Below, piece after piece: positions 28,501 to 36,573 of a stretch of DNA of 64,000 bases (its first letter is position 1; each line of letters opens with the position of its first letter). The DNA lies in the NCBI RefSeq assembly GCF_019457535.1, contig NZ_CP080417.1:4402001-4466000 (forward strand), read 5' to 3'. Origin of the DNA: Shewanella halotolerans (GTDB lineage: Bacteria; Pseudomonadota; Gammaproteobacteria; Enterobacterales; Shewanellaceae). Below the pieces are notes generated by a model. That model searched no databases, had not been told where the DNA came from, and was given only the letters and a program-made list of their open reading frames with translations. The position numbers were made by a program, and so were the translations under genes.

Positions 28501-28874
28501 ACCACCTTAACATTGTCACCACTGACAATGAATTGAAATCGATTCCAGGCGCTGCCTATGGTGGTGTAGTTGGTGAGGCCGTTCTCGTAGACCTGTTTCA
28601 TCCAGAAACTGGCGGTAAATTGCGGAAAGTCTTTACCGCCGGCAATTTTACGCTCCAGAGTATCGCCGGCTCCCTGCAGTTGCACGGCATTCCCATCCAC
28701 GCCGCTGACGACTTGAAAGTTTCCCGTCACCGTCGCGGGCTCGTCGTTAACCAACTCCCCTGAAAATGATGTTCCTTCTACCTGCTCAAATTTGTGCCAG
28801 GTGATGATGCCCGATGAAATATCCCCATAGGCGGCGAAAGGCAAAAGCGCGGCCAGGGGCAGTAGCTTTTTCAT
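22569..28874 (-). CDS. Giant exported tri-heme-motif multidomain protein, copy 1
   Basis: A 2101-residue secreted protein. In order: Sec signal peptide (MKKLLPLAALLPFAAYG); LamG/concanavalin-like domain (about 20-215); glucose/sorbosone-dehydrogenase-like beta-propeller (about 330-690) with CNVC; beta-sandwich segments; cytochrome c module with CSACH (906-910); LamG-like domain (about 1110-1290); second cytochrome c module with CATCH (1311-1315); DUF1592/DUF1588-like region with CTGCH (1631-1635) and LTADYTMVNYFNARSYGV; and a carbohydrate-binding-like module (about 1840-1960). ATG 28874 is preceded by TTGGAG. The likely location is periplasm or cell surface, with redox work on an unknown, perhaps glycan-linked, substrate. 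It heads an operon with a DUF1501 gene. Its paralogue is at 30220-36573. Confidence 0.85.
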   Translation of the reverse strand: MKKLLPLAALLPFAAYGDISSGIITWHKFEQVEGTSFSGELVNDEPATVTGNFQVVSGVDGNAVQLQGAGDTLERKIAGGKDFPQFTASFWMKQVYENGLTNYTTIGSAWNRFQFIVSGDNVKVVIASNVVIDLTPEQLLQPVDQWNLWTTSFDGSTLTLYQNGVQIARQTGVTPYSDPWWNIKAQFGKNLTDGSLVKGSLDELRLYDRALTPLESWQLFDSPAQDYPGQITVELPPSPAAAVDNIPVTGSLFHFASQVRIPFSGSWGESLMLDNLPDGKYQLTLDTVAGYVPRMLPKVLELSAATPSVVQGVLYRDPIAVEQLSPLPGVEVELYSQGLFQPRQMVMGNNVLYVGSSAIPLDSEGLSGLIYAIPLDPQTGAPGEAYVVASGLEEPHGVAYRDGDLYFSTVGALYKISDIDSNYRKLATPEKIYTYPADEGTVLGGSFRYWHQKHPLRFNPYDVNDKALYTAVGRPCNVCVMEDQRYGTILRLDLETLQTTTVAEGIRNSVGFDWHPVTGEIWFSDNNRQGFDNPDEINRVTSWGQHFGAPYVFGKDIIGITEGEYNGTEEAAVPAGGVLSDIAPADINVANYRAPAFELEPFSAPLGVMFWDGYPAAEGQQQLLFATHATGLKRLRPGLELRMLTLDNSGAVVSEQPLVHGWMQNIDEVQSYACLTDACIGRPVEMLRLADGSFLLSDDKAGVIYRVSYQTPASNSTLTINVPAKPDASLTDELLAGRLIDANGVERRFYINWNESKFQFAGLPDGEYTVVMNSLPGWQPDQSSYSLSISAANPNPVLNWQYQPEVLSGALMIKLPTKPAGYSDSELPRVTVIGAETQTLELAWGETSQLALSYGQYQLEFSYLWGGLPTPATQVVNISEAAPQIVVDLDYLITADLGKRIADGQCSACHGSQAAGLVTQEIANRWIGSGFDALVAKIDGMPLHCDSNCAEQVGRYLWSERWAQFGSPELPAPRQPNTQGGADQAQISSTQVSGQFVNLEWAFEGGSTIPGSVKRQFIEFRYLQPMMSEWQATADLVTTSASVKMQYGGDIELRVVTLDSEGSTTYSESTKVHLADLGWWKMSSHDLYIHWTFDELTPGRAIDQAGNGLDLRLSDTAYVDGGVAGYALQPNGNSAAELLLDATQAIDMAKTDFTINFWLKTVQASDLDGRYKLFPYASGDFYIKSQGEFNLQFATGNNSSNKINTAANSLPANRWVMATYTRDVSGNAAVYLDGELHQQAQHGASAPIDRFLLAKFDGGLLDEVRIYKRVLSADEVMTLYRNPTAGAVADSGTEIDAGNMSGEELWSTFKCATCHGADGLGSTPILESLYRADIIDLIRETMPYGNPGSCDQACAEKLYDWMYQELIVNGANPPSSPASISLLDATISDDYAPELLHKAALNLASRLPTPQERLQLQAEGAGVLPELLGQMLEEPAFAERMTEIYHDILHTKVLTGVLNGTNKFSEIVGGTSNWFKIDYVAGSDESNHAWTESVAAHRRETTELVRYLVANNRPFSELLTADYTMVNYFNARSYGVASQLNFRQLAEPEVAEFPWDPEDYQPVKLPIPQAGVMTNPVYMSIFPTTPTNLNRHRSYKFYKNFLDTDILAMAGERPSADDLSGDEPTLTNPACTGCHLVMDPVASSFQHWNKNYYDAEYKWPNNKILAAGFNGEVAPLSGVDPLQWLAQQAVQDSRFARSVVKILFEPITGFPLLEQPLTTASDNDKSRYASQQQDINTLASRFRATNYQVKPLVKDLLLSGYAKRDNALGGTKHLLSPEALDRKIRALFGREWDSGQTDWLDDIAIRLMYGGIDHTSVMTRNPVLSGTGAAVQSWMAVDLACEVTPRQWSRANDDRLIAMGLEPEGVGVRVTPQEFVFTNGALKLDANATKTYGGDYVFDFAAEDDQEFTAPLIITQAGNYELVLPAANARVNPVYFQLEIDDLLVADDIELLPTGSWSTWRLAQSSSFYLSPGSYQLRFKGKGFSDATIDSLFLRNIDQTESVMRNALREMFYAFYGELLAVDDEQITRAMNFYQRVLQRGEQGIIGEGFGRAVDSACNPANLAISGVEYPHLTKNDHFFYIRAWQATVSYLLKDIRFFYH

Positions 28875-28920
28875 AGCTAGCTCCAAGATATTGTTATAGT
28901 TTTTATATAGTGACTCCCCA

Positions 28921-28944
28921 AGCGGGCTAAATAATTAGCCCGCT
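28921..28944 (-). terminator. Hairpin between the two paralogous units
   Basis: A perfect 10-bp inverted repeat, AGCGGGCTAA (28921-28930) and TTAGCCCGCT (28935-28944), with loop ATAA. It lies 15 bases past the stop of DUF1501 copy 2, and just upstream of the promoter region of giant gene copy 1. There is no T run, so termination may be partial. Confidence 0.55.
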
Positions 28945-28958
28945 ATCGAGAGACATAC

Positions 28959-30200
28959 TCAGGTGAACAGCTGCAACAAATCCACCCCCAGGGGATATTG
29001 GAAGTTGATATGGCTGCTCGAGGAAATACCCATGCGTTGCCGGATAGCCGCATGAATATGGCCCGGACTCAGCACCACGCCGCCAGGCGACAATGCCAGC
29101 GTATCAGGATCCACCGCCAACGCCTTGAGCTGGCCGTCGGTCGCACCTATAACCCGGTTTCCCTGCCACTGACGGCTCCAAACCATAGTGGAACCCACGT
29201 TCCAGTGATCTTTGCCCTGATCACTATTGTAGTAGGGTGTGCGGCCAAAGTCCGATGTCAGCACCAAGGTGGTCCGGTCGGCAATACCCTGCTGCTCCAG
29301 CTGGGCAATCAGGTGATTGACCACCTCGAAGTAGTTCATCAGTTCCGGGGTATGGCGACTGTTGTGGTTACTGTGGGTGTCGAAGATGCCAATGGACAAC
29401 GCGGCCGTGTTGGACAACCCCGCGGCAAAGGCCGCCGCGGTAATTTCGGCTTTCAACTTATCACCACTGGCGGGGCTTGCAGGCAGTTTATCCAGCAAAC
29501 GTTTCAGATCCGGCCCATTGGCATGGGCGGTACTGAACTGCGTCTGGATCAATTGCTCGGCCTCGTTGGCGCCATTACTCAACGCCGCCATGGCCGCCTG
29601 ATGTTCATCATTCACCAGGTCCATGACCGAAGGGGTCAAATACCGCTCCGGATTGGTGAAATCCTCCACCCGGCGCAGATCGTCCAGGCGTGACGCATTC
29701 ACCAAATTAGCCGTATTGCCATAGCCAGATCCCAGGTAAAAAGGCATCAAATACTGGGACTGGTTGAGCGAGGCAATGACCGCCGCCGTCACCGGATACA
29801 GGGGCGACTGATGACCGCTGAGAGAGGCCCGTATTCCCACCTGATGGCTGTTGGTCTGATAATCCAAACCATTAAACACCTGCAGATGCTCGTACTGGCT
29901 GTTGAAAAAAGTCTCCATCTGATCTGTGCCACCATAATTGCTGTCCAGCAGCGGCGCAAAGCGCAGGTTTCCCGCCTGGCGAATATCCGCCATGCCAAAG
30001 GGGTTGATGGGACCCAAGCTACTGCTGTAGGGAATATTCCCCTTGGGATCGCACACCGCCGTGGTGTCCCAACCACCATTGGCACTGACAAATACCCAAA
30101 ACTGCTCGCCCGCACTGGCGGCATTGGCCAGGTTCAGCCGACCGAGTGCCAGGAGGCCACCCAGGGCTGCGAAACCGGTTATAAATTCTCTTCTGTTCAT
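28959..30200 (-). CDS. Tat-exported DUF1501-family protein, copy 2
   Basis: A 413-residue paralogue of the protein at 21305-22549. It begins MNRREFITGFAALGGLLALG, a twin-arginine signal. The shared core includes FWVFVSANGGWDTTAVCDPKGNIPYSSS, GIFDTHSNHNSRHT and TTLVLTSDFGRTPYYNSDQGKDHWNVGSTMVW, and the same C-terminal ending GHIHAAIRQRMGI...FQYPLGVD. GGAGA lies about eight bases before the ATG. It follows giant gene copy 2 by 19 bases, repeating the operon structure of copy 1. DUF1501 has no firmly known reaction. Confidence 0.85.
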   Translation of the reverse strand: MNRREFITGFAALGGLLALGRLNLANAASAGEQFWVFVSANGGWDTTAVCDPKGNIPYSSSLGPINPFGMADIRQAGNLRFAPLLDSNYGGTDQMETFFNSQYEHLQVFNGLDYQTNSHQVGIRASLSGHQSPLYPVTAAVIASLNQSQYLMPFYLGSGYGNTANLVNASRLDDLRRVEDFTNPERYLTPSVMDLVNDEHQAAMAALSNGANEAEQLIQTQFSTAHANGPDLKRLLDKLPASPASGDKLKAEITAAAFAAGLSNTAALSIGIFDTHSNHNSRHTPELMNYFEVVNHLIAQLEQQGIADRTTLVLTSDFGRTPYYNSDQGKDHWNVGSTMVWSRQWQGNRVIGATDGQLKALAVDPDTLALSPGGVVLSPGHIHAAIRQRMGISSSSHINFQYPLGVDLLQLFT

Positions 30201-30219
30201 CGTTAAATCTCCGCAGCCA

Positions 30220-33200
30220 TTATTGATAGAAGAAGCGATAGTCTTTAAGCATGAAGGTCAAAGTCGCCATCCATGCCCGCACATAGAAGTGGGGATCGCT
30301 GTTGTCTTCATAGGGATAACTCACCCCTGCCTGACGATGAGTCTGTACCTGGCAGGCACCGTCCAATTGAACACTGGCCTCGTCACTGCGCACCGCATTG
30401 CGCCCCGTGGTCAGCAGCTGCTGATACAGTTGCCATGCCCGGGTCACCTGGGGTGAGTCACTGGCCAGCACCTCACCGTACATGCGGTACATCAGCTGCT
30501 GCAGGTTGCTGCGAACTGCCGCCTCGGTGCGGTCGACATCCCGGAAGAAAAGCCCGTCTATCTTGACGTAGCTGAATCCCAGGGCCTTCAGGCGGATTTC
30601 ATGGCTACCGGCGCTCAGGGCAATCGCATTGGTTACCTCATGGGTCCAGCGCGACCAGCCTTTGGTGTAGCCAAGGCTGAGATTGTCGGTCCACAACTGA
30701 CCGTCCACGTACAGCTGGAACTGCACCGGTGCATCTCTGCCATTGGCATAGGGCAGCACCAACTGGTATAGCCCGGCTTGGTCCACATTCAGGGTCGCGC
30801 TGATTTCCTTGTCGTCGCCCCAGGCGAACTGGTAGACGTAGTCATCACCGTAGCCCACGGACTGGTAGGCATTCACTTCCAGCTGCCCATCACTAAACAC
30901 AAACTCACTCGGCGCAATGCGGATCCCCACACCTTCTGGGTCCAATCCCATGGCGATCAAACGTTGATCTGCCGTTTGCGCCAATTGCTGCGGCACTATC
31001 TGACAGGCAAAATCATTAGCAAGCCAGCTCTGCACAGTGGCAGCTGTGCCGGAGAGCACCCGCTGTCGGTCCAGTACGCTGAGATGATCTATACCGCCGT
31101 ACATCAATTGGGTGCCCTGCTCCTCGAGCCAGTCGAAGTACACGCCTTCCTCCCAATCCTGTCCGAATACCGCGGTGACCTTGCGCGCCAGTTGCTCAGG
31201 CGTCAGCAACAGACGACTGCCGCCAAAGGCGTTATCACGCAGTGCGTAGTCACTGAGCAACAGATCTTTCACCAGGGCGCGAAGGTCAAAGTTGCCCTCA
31301 CTGAACCCGGTGGCCAGGCTGTTGATGTCCTGCTGCTGGGCCGCATAGCGGGACTTGCTGGTGTCACTGTCCGTCTCCAACGGTTTGGCCAGCAGCGGAT
31401 ATCCGGTCACGGGCTCAAACAAGGTACGTACCACCGACAGGGCGAAACGCGAATCCTGTATCGCCTCCCCCATCAACCATTGCAGCGGGCTGACATCGGG
31501 GTCGAAATAACTAGGTGACAGCTTGCCGTTAAAGCCGGGAGCAAGGATCTCGTTCTGTGGCCAGTACTTGTTGTCCCAAGGGATCGTGGGCATGGTCCAG
31601 ACATATTCACTGCCAGCCCAATGCTGGAATGAAGACGCCACGGGATCCATCACCTGGTGACAGCCGGTACAGACAGGGTTGGTCAGGGTTGGCAAGCCTT
31701 CACCGACCAGATCCTCGGCCTTTGGCCGCTCACCACCAATCTCCAGAATGTCGGTGGCCAAAAACTTCTTGTAGAAGCTGTAAGCACGGTGCCGGTTTCT
31801 GTTGGTTGGGGTGGTCGGATAGCGGCGCATAAACACAGGATTAGTCATCACCCCGGCATGGGCGATACCCAATTTCACCGGCTGGAAGTCGGTCTCATCC
31901 CAGGGAAACTCCTCATATTCAGGCTCATCCTGCTGGCGGAAATTAAACTGGCCTTCAATGCCATAGGAACGGGCATTGTAATAGTTCACCATGGTGTAAT
32001 CGGCGGTGAGTATCTCCGAGAAGGGTCTATGGTTACGCACCAGGTATTTCACCAGTTCGGTACTTTCGGCGTTATGGGCATTGGTGGTCCTCAGCCACAG
32101 TTGTCCCTGCATATGGGTATCGGCCGTCACCTTATAGAACCAATTAACATCGCCTCCCAGGTTACTGGCGAAGGCGTTAACGGAGCCCAGCGATGCCATG
32201 TCGCCTTTAGTGTGCAGCACATCATGGTAGATTTCGCCGATGCGCTCGGCAAAACCGTTTTCTTCCAGCAACCCATCGAGCAGCTGTGGCAGCACCGCAG
32301 TCCCCTCGTCGGCCAGGCGTTGTTGCTCCTCGGCGCTCGGCAGCCTGGCTCCCAGGTTCAGCGTCGCCTTGTACAGCAGCCAAGCGGCCTGAGTGTCGTC
32401 GATACTGGCATTGAGACCACTGTCGATGGCCGGTGGCATGGCGGGCGGATTGCTGCCATGGGTGATGAACTCATCGTACATCCAGGCATAAAGGTTCTCG
32501 GCGCAGGCCTGATCACATCCTCCGGGATTACCATAGGGCATGGTGTCGCGGATGAGATCTATGATGTCGTCCCGGTACAGAGACTCCAGAATGGGAGTGG
32601 CCCCCAGACCATCGACGCCGTGACAGGTTGCGCAGTTGAACTGCTGCCACAACTGGTCACCGCTCATGCTGCCCGTGTCTATCGCGCCCCCGGCAGCATT
32701 CTTGGTACCGGCGGTGGGGTTGAGGTATAGAGTGCGCACCTCGTCGGCGGAGAGACTGCGCTTATAAAGTCGGAACTCATCCAGGGCGGTGTCGTAAAAC
32801 TCATCCAACACTATCCGCCGCAGCGGATTGCCCGGTGCCAGATGCTGGGTTTGCGCCACTTGTTGCCCGTTGACATACACGGTAACGTCGCCGTTTTGTT
32901 TGCGCACATAGGTGTACATTTGCCAGCGACCCGGCACTATCACATTGGCTGGCGAGGTCCAGGTGTTGTAGCCGCTCTGCTGGGTCTTGATGAAGAAGTT
33001 GTAGCTGCCGCCGGTACCGAAGAACAATGCATCCTGGGCAAAGTTATCACCGGCATAAAACAGCTGATTGCGCCCCCAGGAGTCCTGTTCATCCTTCATC
33101 TGTAGCCAGAATGACAGGGTAATGTCGGTTTGTGACAAATCCACCTGCTGCTCGACACTCAGATCCAGCTGCGCCGAGTAATCCTTCATGAAGGGCTTGA

Positions 33201-36200
33201 GCGCGTACCCGGCCGCCGCATCTTCGACGTACCTGGCAGACTCGATACTCAGAGGCAAACCGTTACCCGAAACATCGACGGCCTGATTGGTAGACAGCTG
33301 ATCAAAATTCCAGTGAATATAGAGTCCATCTGTGCTCAGCTTCCACATTGCCAAGCCGCTCAGATTTACCTGCACCGGCGCAGAGTAGCTAGTGCTACCC
33401 TGGGCATCCATAGTCACAAGGCGCAGCTCTATGTCACCGCCGAAACCAGGTTGCAGTTGGGTGCTCAGCCCGGAAACCACGGCGGATTGCCAGGCGCTGG
33501 GCGTGGGTTGCAGATAGCGGTATTCCAGGCTCTGGCCACTGACGGCACCGGGCACCCCGGTTTCATTGGCGTATGACCAGCTCAGGCTGATGACCCCTTG
33601 CTGCACCTGAGCACTGTCGATTTGCGCCTCGGGTGCCGTGCCCTGTACCTCATGGGCCGGTGGCGGCAAGCTTGGGGCGCCAAATTGGGCCCACTGAGTT
33701 TCCCACAGGTAACGGCCTGCCTGCTCGGCACAGTTGCTGTCACAGTGCAGCGGCATACCATCAATCTTGGTGATCAGCTGATCGAAGCCCAGGGCAATCC
33801 AGTTGGACGCAATGGATTCGGTGACCAGCCCCTGGGCCCCCGTACCATGGCAGGCGCTGCATTGCTGCTCGGCTATGCGCTTTCCTGCGTCGGCGGTGAT
33901 CAGGTAATCGAGGTTCACCTGGATTTGTGGGCGACTTTCGCTAAGATCGATCACTTGGGTTGTAGGTGATGGCAATCCTCCCCACAGATAACTGAATGCC
34001 AGTTGATATCGACCGAAAGACAGCTCCAGCTGACGGGTTTCGCCCCAATTCAGCGCCAGGGTTTGGGCCTGGGCGCCGGTGACGATCACCTGAGGCAGTT
34101 CGGTGCCGGTATAGCCCGCGGGCTTGGCGGGCAGACTGACCGACAGGGTGCCATTGAGCACTTCCGGCTGAAATTGCCAGTTGAGCACAGGATTGAGGTT
34201 ACTGGCACTGATGTTGAGACTGTAGCTGCTCTGATCCGGCTGCCAGCCCGGCAGGGAGTTCATCACCACCGTGTAGTCACCTTCCGGCAGACCGGCGAAT
34301 CGGAACTCGCTCTCCTGCCAGTTGACGTAGAATCGCCGCTCGTTACCCTGGGCATCGATCAACCGACCGGCAAGTAACTCATCCTCGATAGCGGCATCGG
34401 GTTTGACCGGTACCTGAATGGTGAGGCTGCTGTTGAGCGCCGGTGTCTGGTAGGACACCCGGTAGATCACCCCGGCCTTGTCATCACTGAGCAAGAAGGA
34501 GCCATCCGTCAGCTCAAGCATCTCCACCGGGCGACCAATACAGGCCGAGGTCAGGCAAGCGTAGGATGCGGTGTCTATGTCCTGCATCCAGCCGTTCACC
34601 AAGGGTTGTTCGAAAGCCACGCTGCCGTTGTCGTTGACTGTCAGCATCCGCAACTCCAACGCAGGGCGCACCGCCTTCTGGCCGTTGCCGTGGGTGGCAA
34701 ACAGCAGATGCCGCTGATTGGCGGCCGCGGGGTAGCTATCCCAGAACATGACTCCAAGGGGGGCACTGTTGGTTTCCACCTCGAAGGCAGGGGCACGGTA
34801 ATTGGCAATGCTGATATCCGCCGGGGCGATATCGGTCAGCACGCCGCCGGCCGGCACGGCGGCGCTTGTTATGCCGTCGTACTCGTCCTGGGTAATGCCG
34901 ATAATGTCTTTGCCAAACACGTAGGGCGCGCCGAAGTGCTGCCCCCAACTGGTGACACGGTTAATCTCGTCCGGGTTATCGAAGCCCTGGCGATTGTTAT
35001 CGGAAAACCAGATCTCCTTAGTCACCGGGTGCCAGTCGAAGCTGACACTGTTGCGGATCCCTTCGGCCACCAAGGTTGTCTGCAGTGTGTCCAGGTCCAG
35101 CCGCAAAATGGTGCCATAGCGCCTGTCTTCCATCACGCACACATTGCAGGGCCGACCTATGGCGAGGTACAGCCCCTTGTCGTTGGGGTCGTAGGGGTTG
35201 AACTTCAGCGGGTGTTTCTGGTGCCAGTAGCGGAAACTGCCGGTCAATACCGTACCTTCGTCCGCCGGGAAGGTGTAGATTTTTTCCGGTGTCGGCAGGG
35301 TACGGTAGCGGCTGTCGATATCGCTGATCCTGTACAGGCCACCGACCGTGGAGAAATAAAGGTTACCGTCGCGGTAGGCCACACCATGGGGCTCTTCCAA
35401 CCCGCTGGCCACCACGTAAGGCTCGCCCGGCTTACCGGTTTGCGGGTCGATTGCCATGGCGTAGATCAGCCCGGCTGCGCCCTCATTATCCACAGGTATG
35501 GCACTGGAGCCCACATAAAGCACCTGATTGCCCATGGCCATCTGCCTTGGCTGGAACAGCCCCTGGGAGAACAGCTCCACCTGCACCCCGGGTAGCGGGG
35601 ACAACTCATTGACCTCGATAGGATCCCGGTAGAGTACAGCTTGCTGCACGCTGGGATTGGCGTCGCTGATCTCAATTACCTTGGGCAGCAACCGAGGCAC
35701 ATATCCCGCGATCGTGTCGAGCGTCAACTGGTACTTACCATTGGGCAGATTATCCAGCGTCAAGGATTCGCCCCAACCGCCGGAGAAGGGGATGTGGCTA
35801 CCTGAAGCAAAATGATACAAGGAACCCGTGATCTCGGCGTCATTCACCGCCACTGCAGGACTAGGGGGCAGTGTGAGGGTGACCCCGCCAATGTATTCAG
35901 CCTCAGGTGAATCATACAGTTGCCAAACATCTAGCCCGGTTAGAGCTCGGCTATAAATTCGCAATTCGTCAATGCTAGCATCGACATCAGCAGCATTGGC
36001 TAACTCGCTACCAAAAGCGACTTTAAACTCCCAAAAGGGTTTAACTTCTTCGGTGCTCAGTTGGTTAGCAATCTGTTTGCCATTTTGAAATAGTGTTAGC
36101 TGCTGACCATCATAGCTAACCGTCCAATGATTCCACTCCTGCAAGGGCTGAAGTTGCTGCGAGGAACTTAAAATCAAAGGATTATAATAATTCACGAAAC

Positions 36201-36573
36201 TATTAATTTCGCCGCTACGCTTAATGTTAAAACCGAAGCGATCCGAGCCAGCTCCTAGGTGGCTAAAACTTTTGTCCCCGTTAGGAAACGCCAACCGACT
36301 CCAGAAGCTGACAGTATATTCGCTGGGCTGCCAGCCATTCATTAGCCCCTTAAGTTCATTACCCTGACCTCCAATGCGGATCGCATTGCCTTTAGGTCCA
36401 GGAACCAACTGATAGTTTCCCTGAATGTCCAGCGGCATGCCGCCTGAAATTTCATTAGATAGAGAAACACCCGAGACTTGTTCAAACTTATGCCAACTGA
36501 CTAAATCTTCATTGATATCGCCGAAGGCTGAGGTAGATAAAGTTGCTATCAAAGGGATGCAGAGCTTTTTCAT
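30220..36573 (-). CDS. Giant exported tri-heme-motif multidomain protein, copy 2
   Basis: A 2117-residue secreted paralogue of the protein at 22569-28874, with the same domain order. Signal peptide MKKLCIPLIATLSTSAFG; LamG-like domain; sorbosone-dehydrogenase-like propeller with CNVC; cytochrome modules CSACH (905-909) and CATCH (1314-1318); LamG-like domain; DUF1592/DUF1588-like region with CTGCH (1635-1639); carbohydrate-binding-like module. The propeller is strongly conserved between copies, while the N-terminal LamG part differs most and is coded by more AT-rich DNA. AAGGAG precedes ATG 36573. A CRP-like site lies about 200 bases upstream. Co-transcribed with DUF1501 copy 2. Confidence 0.85.
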   Translation of the reverse strand: MKKLCIPLIATLSTSAFGDINEDLVSWHKFEQVSGVSLSNEISGGMPLDIQGNYQLVPGPKGNAIRIGGQGNELKGLMNGWQPSEYTVSFWSRLAFPNGDKSFSHLGAGSDRFGFNIKRSGEINSFVNYYNPLILSSSQQLQPLQEWNHWTVSYDGQQLTLFQNGKQIANQLSTEEVKPFWEFKVAFGSELANAADVDASIDELRIYSRALTGLDVWQLYDSPEAEYIGGVTLTLPPSPAVAVNDAEITGSLYHFASGSHIPFSGGWGESLTLDNLPNGKYQLTLDTIAGYVPRLLPKVIEISDANPSVQQAVLYRDPIEVNELSPLPGVQVELFSQGLFQPRQMAMGNQVLYVGSSAIPVDNEGAAGLIYAMAIDPQTGKPGEPYVVASGLEEPHGVAYRDGNLYFSTVGGLYRISDIDSRYRTLPTPEKIYTFPADEGTVLTGSFRYWHQKHPLKFNPYDPNDKGLYLAIGRPCNVCVMEDRRYGTILRLDLDTLQTTLVAEGIRNSVSFDWHPVTKEIWFSDNNRQGFDNPDEINRVTSWGQHFGAPYVFGKDIIGITQDEYDGITSAAVPAGGVLTDIAPADISIANYRAPAFEVETNSAPLGVMFWDSYPAAANQRHLLFATHGNGQKAVRPALELRMLTVNDNGSVAFEQPLVNGWMQDIDTASYACLTSACIGRPVEMLELTDGSFLLSDDKAGVIYRVSYQTPALNSSLTIQVPVKPDAAIEDELLAGRLIDAQGNERRFYVNWQESEFRFAGLPEGDYTVVMNSLPGWQPDQSSYSLNISASNLNPVLNWQFQPEVLNGTLSVSLPAKPAGYTGTELPQVIVTGAQAQTLALNWGETRQLELSFGRYQLAFSYLWGGLPSPTTQVIDLSESRPQIQVNLDYLITADAGKRIAEQQCSACHGTGAQGLVTESIASNWIALGFDQLITKIDGMPLHCDSNCAEQAGRYLWETQWAQFGAPSLPPPAHEVQGTAPEAQIDSAQVQQGVISLSWSYANETGVPGAVSGQSLEYRYLQPTPSAWQSAVVSGLSTQLQPGFGGDIELRLVTMDAQGSTSYSAPVQVNLSGLAMWKLSTDGLYIHWNFDQLSTNQAVDVSGNGLPLSIESARYVEDAAAGYALKPFMKDYSAQLDLSVEQQVDLSQTDITLSFWLQMKDEQDSWGRNQLFYAGDNFAQDALFFGTGGSYNFFIKTQQSGYNTWTSPANVIVPGRWQMYTYVRKQNGDVTVYVNGQQVAQTQHLAPGNPLRRIVLDEFYDTALDEFRLYKRSLSADEVRTLYLNPTAGTKNAAGGAIDTGSMSGDQLWQQFNCATCHGVDGLGATPILESLYRDDIIDLIRDTMPYGNPGGCDQACAENLYAWMYDEFITHGSNPPAMPPAIDSGLNASIDDTQAAWLLYKATLNLGARLPSAEEQQRLADEGTAVLPQLLDGLLEENGFAERIGEIYHDVLHTKGDMASLGSVNAFASNLGGDVNWFYKVTADTHMQGQLWLRTTNAHNAESTELVKYLVRNHRPFSEILTADYTMVNYYNARSYGIEGQFNFRQQDEPEYEEFPWDETDFQPVKLGIAHAGVMTNPVFMRRYPTTPTNRNRHRAYSFYKKFLATDILEIGGERPKAEDLVGEGLPTLTNPVCTGCHQVMDPVASSFQHWAGSEYVWTMPTIPWDNKYWPQNEILAPGFNGKLSPSYFDPDVSPLQWLMGEAIQDSRFALSVVRTLFEPVTGYPLLAKPLETDSDTSKSRYAAQQQDINSLATGFSEGNFDLRALVKDLLLSDYALRDNAFGGSRLLLTPEQLARKVTAVFGQDWEEGVYFDWLEEQGTQLMYGGIDHLSVLDRQRVLSGTAATVQSWLANDFACQIVPQQLAQTADQRLIAMGLDPEGVGIRIAPSEFVFSDGQLEVNAYQSVGYGDDYVYQFAWGDDKEISATLNVDQAGLYQLVLPYANGRDAPVQFQLYVDGQLWTDNLSLGYTKGWSRWTHEVTNAIALSAGSHEIRLKALGFSYVKIDGLFFRDVDRTEAAVRSNLQQLMYRMYGEVLASDSPQVTRAWQLYQQLLTTGRNAVRSDEASVQLDGACQVQTHRQAGVSYPYEDNSDPHFYVRAWMATLTFMLKDYRFFYQ

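Noticed and set aside
31657..32730. 357-codon plus-strand frame opposite giant gene copy 2
   Set aside because: Antisense to the cytochrome/DUF1592-like coding region; the true frame carries CxxCH motifs and paralogue conservation.
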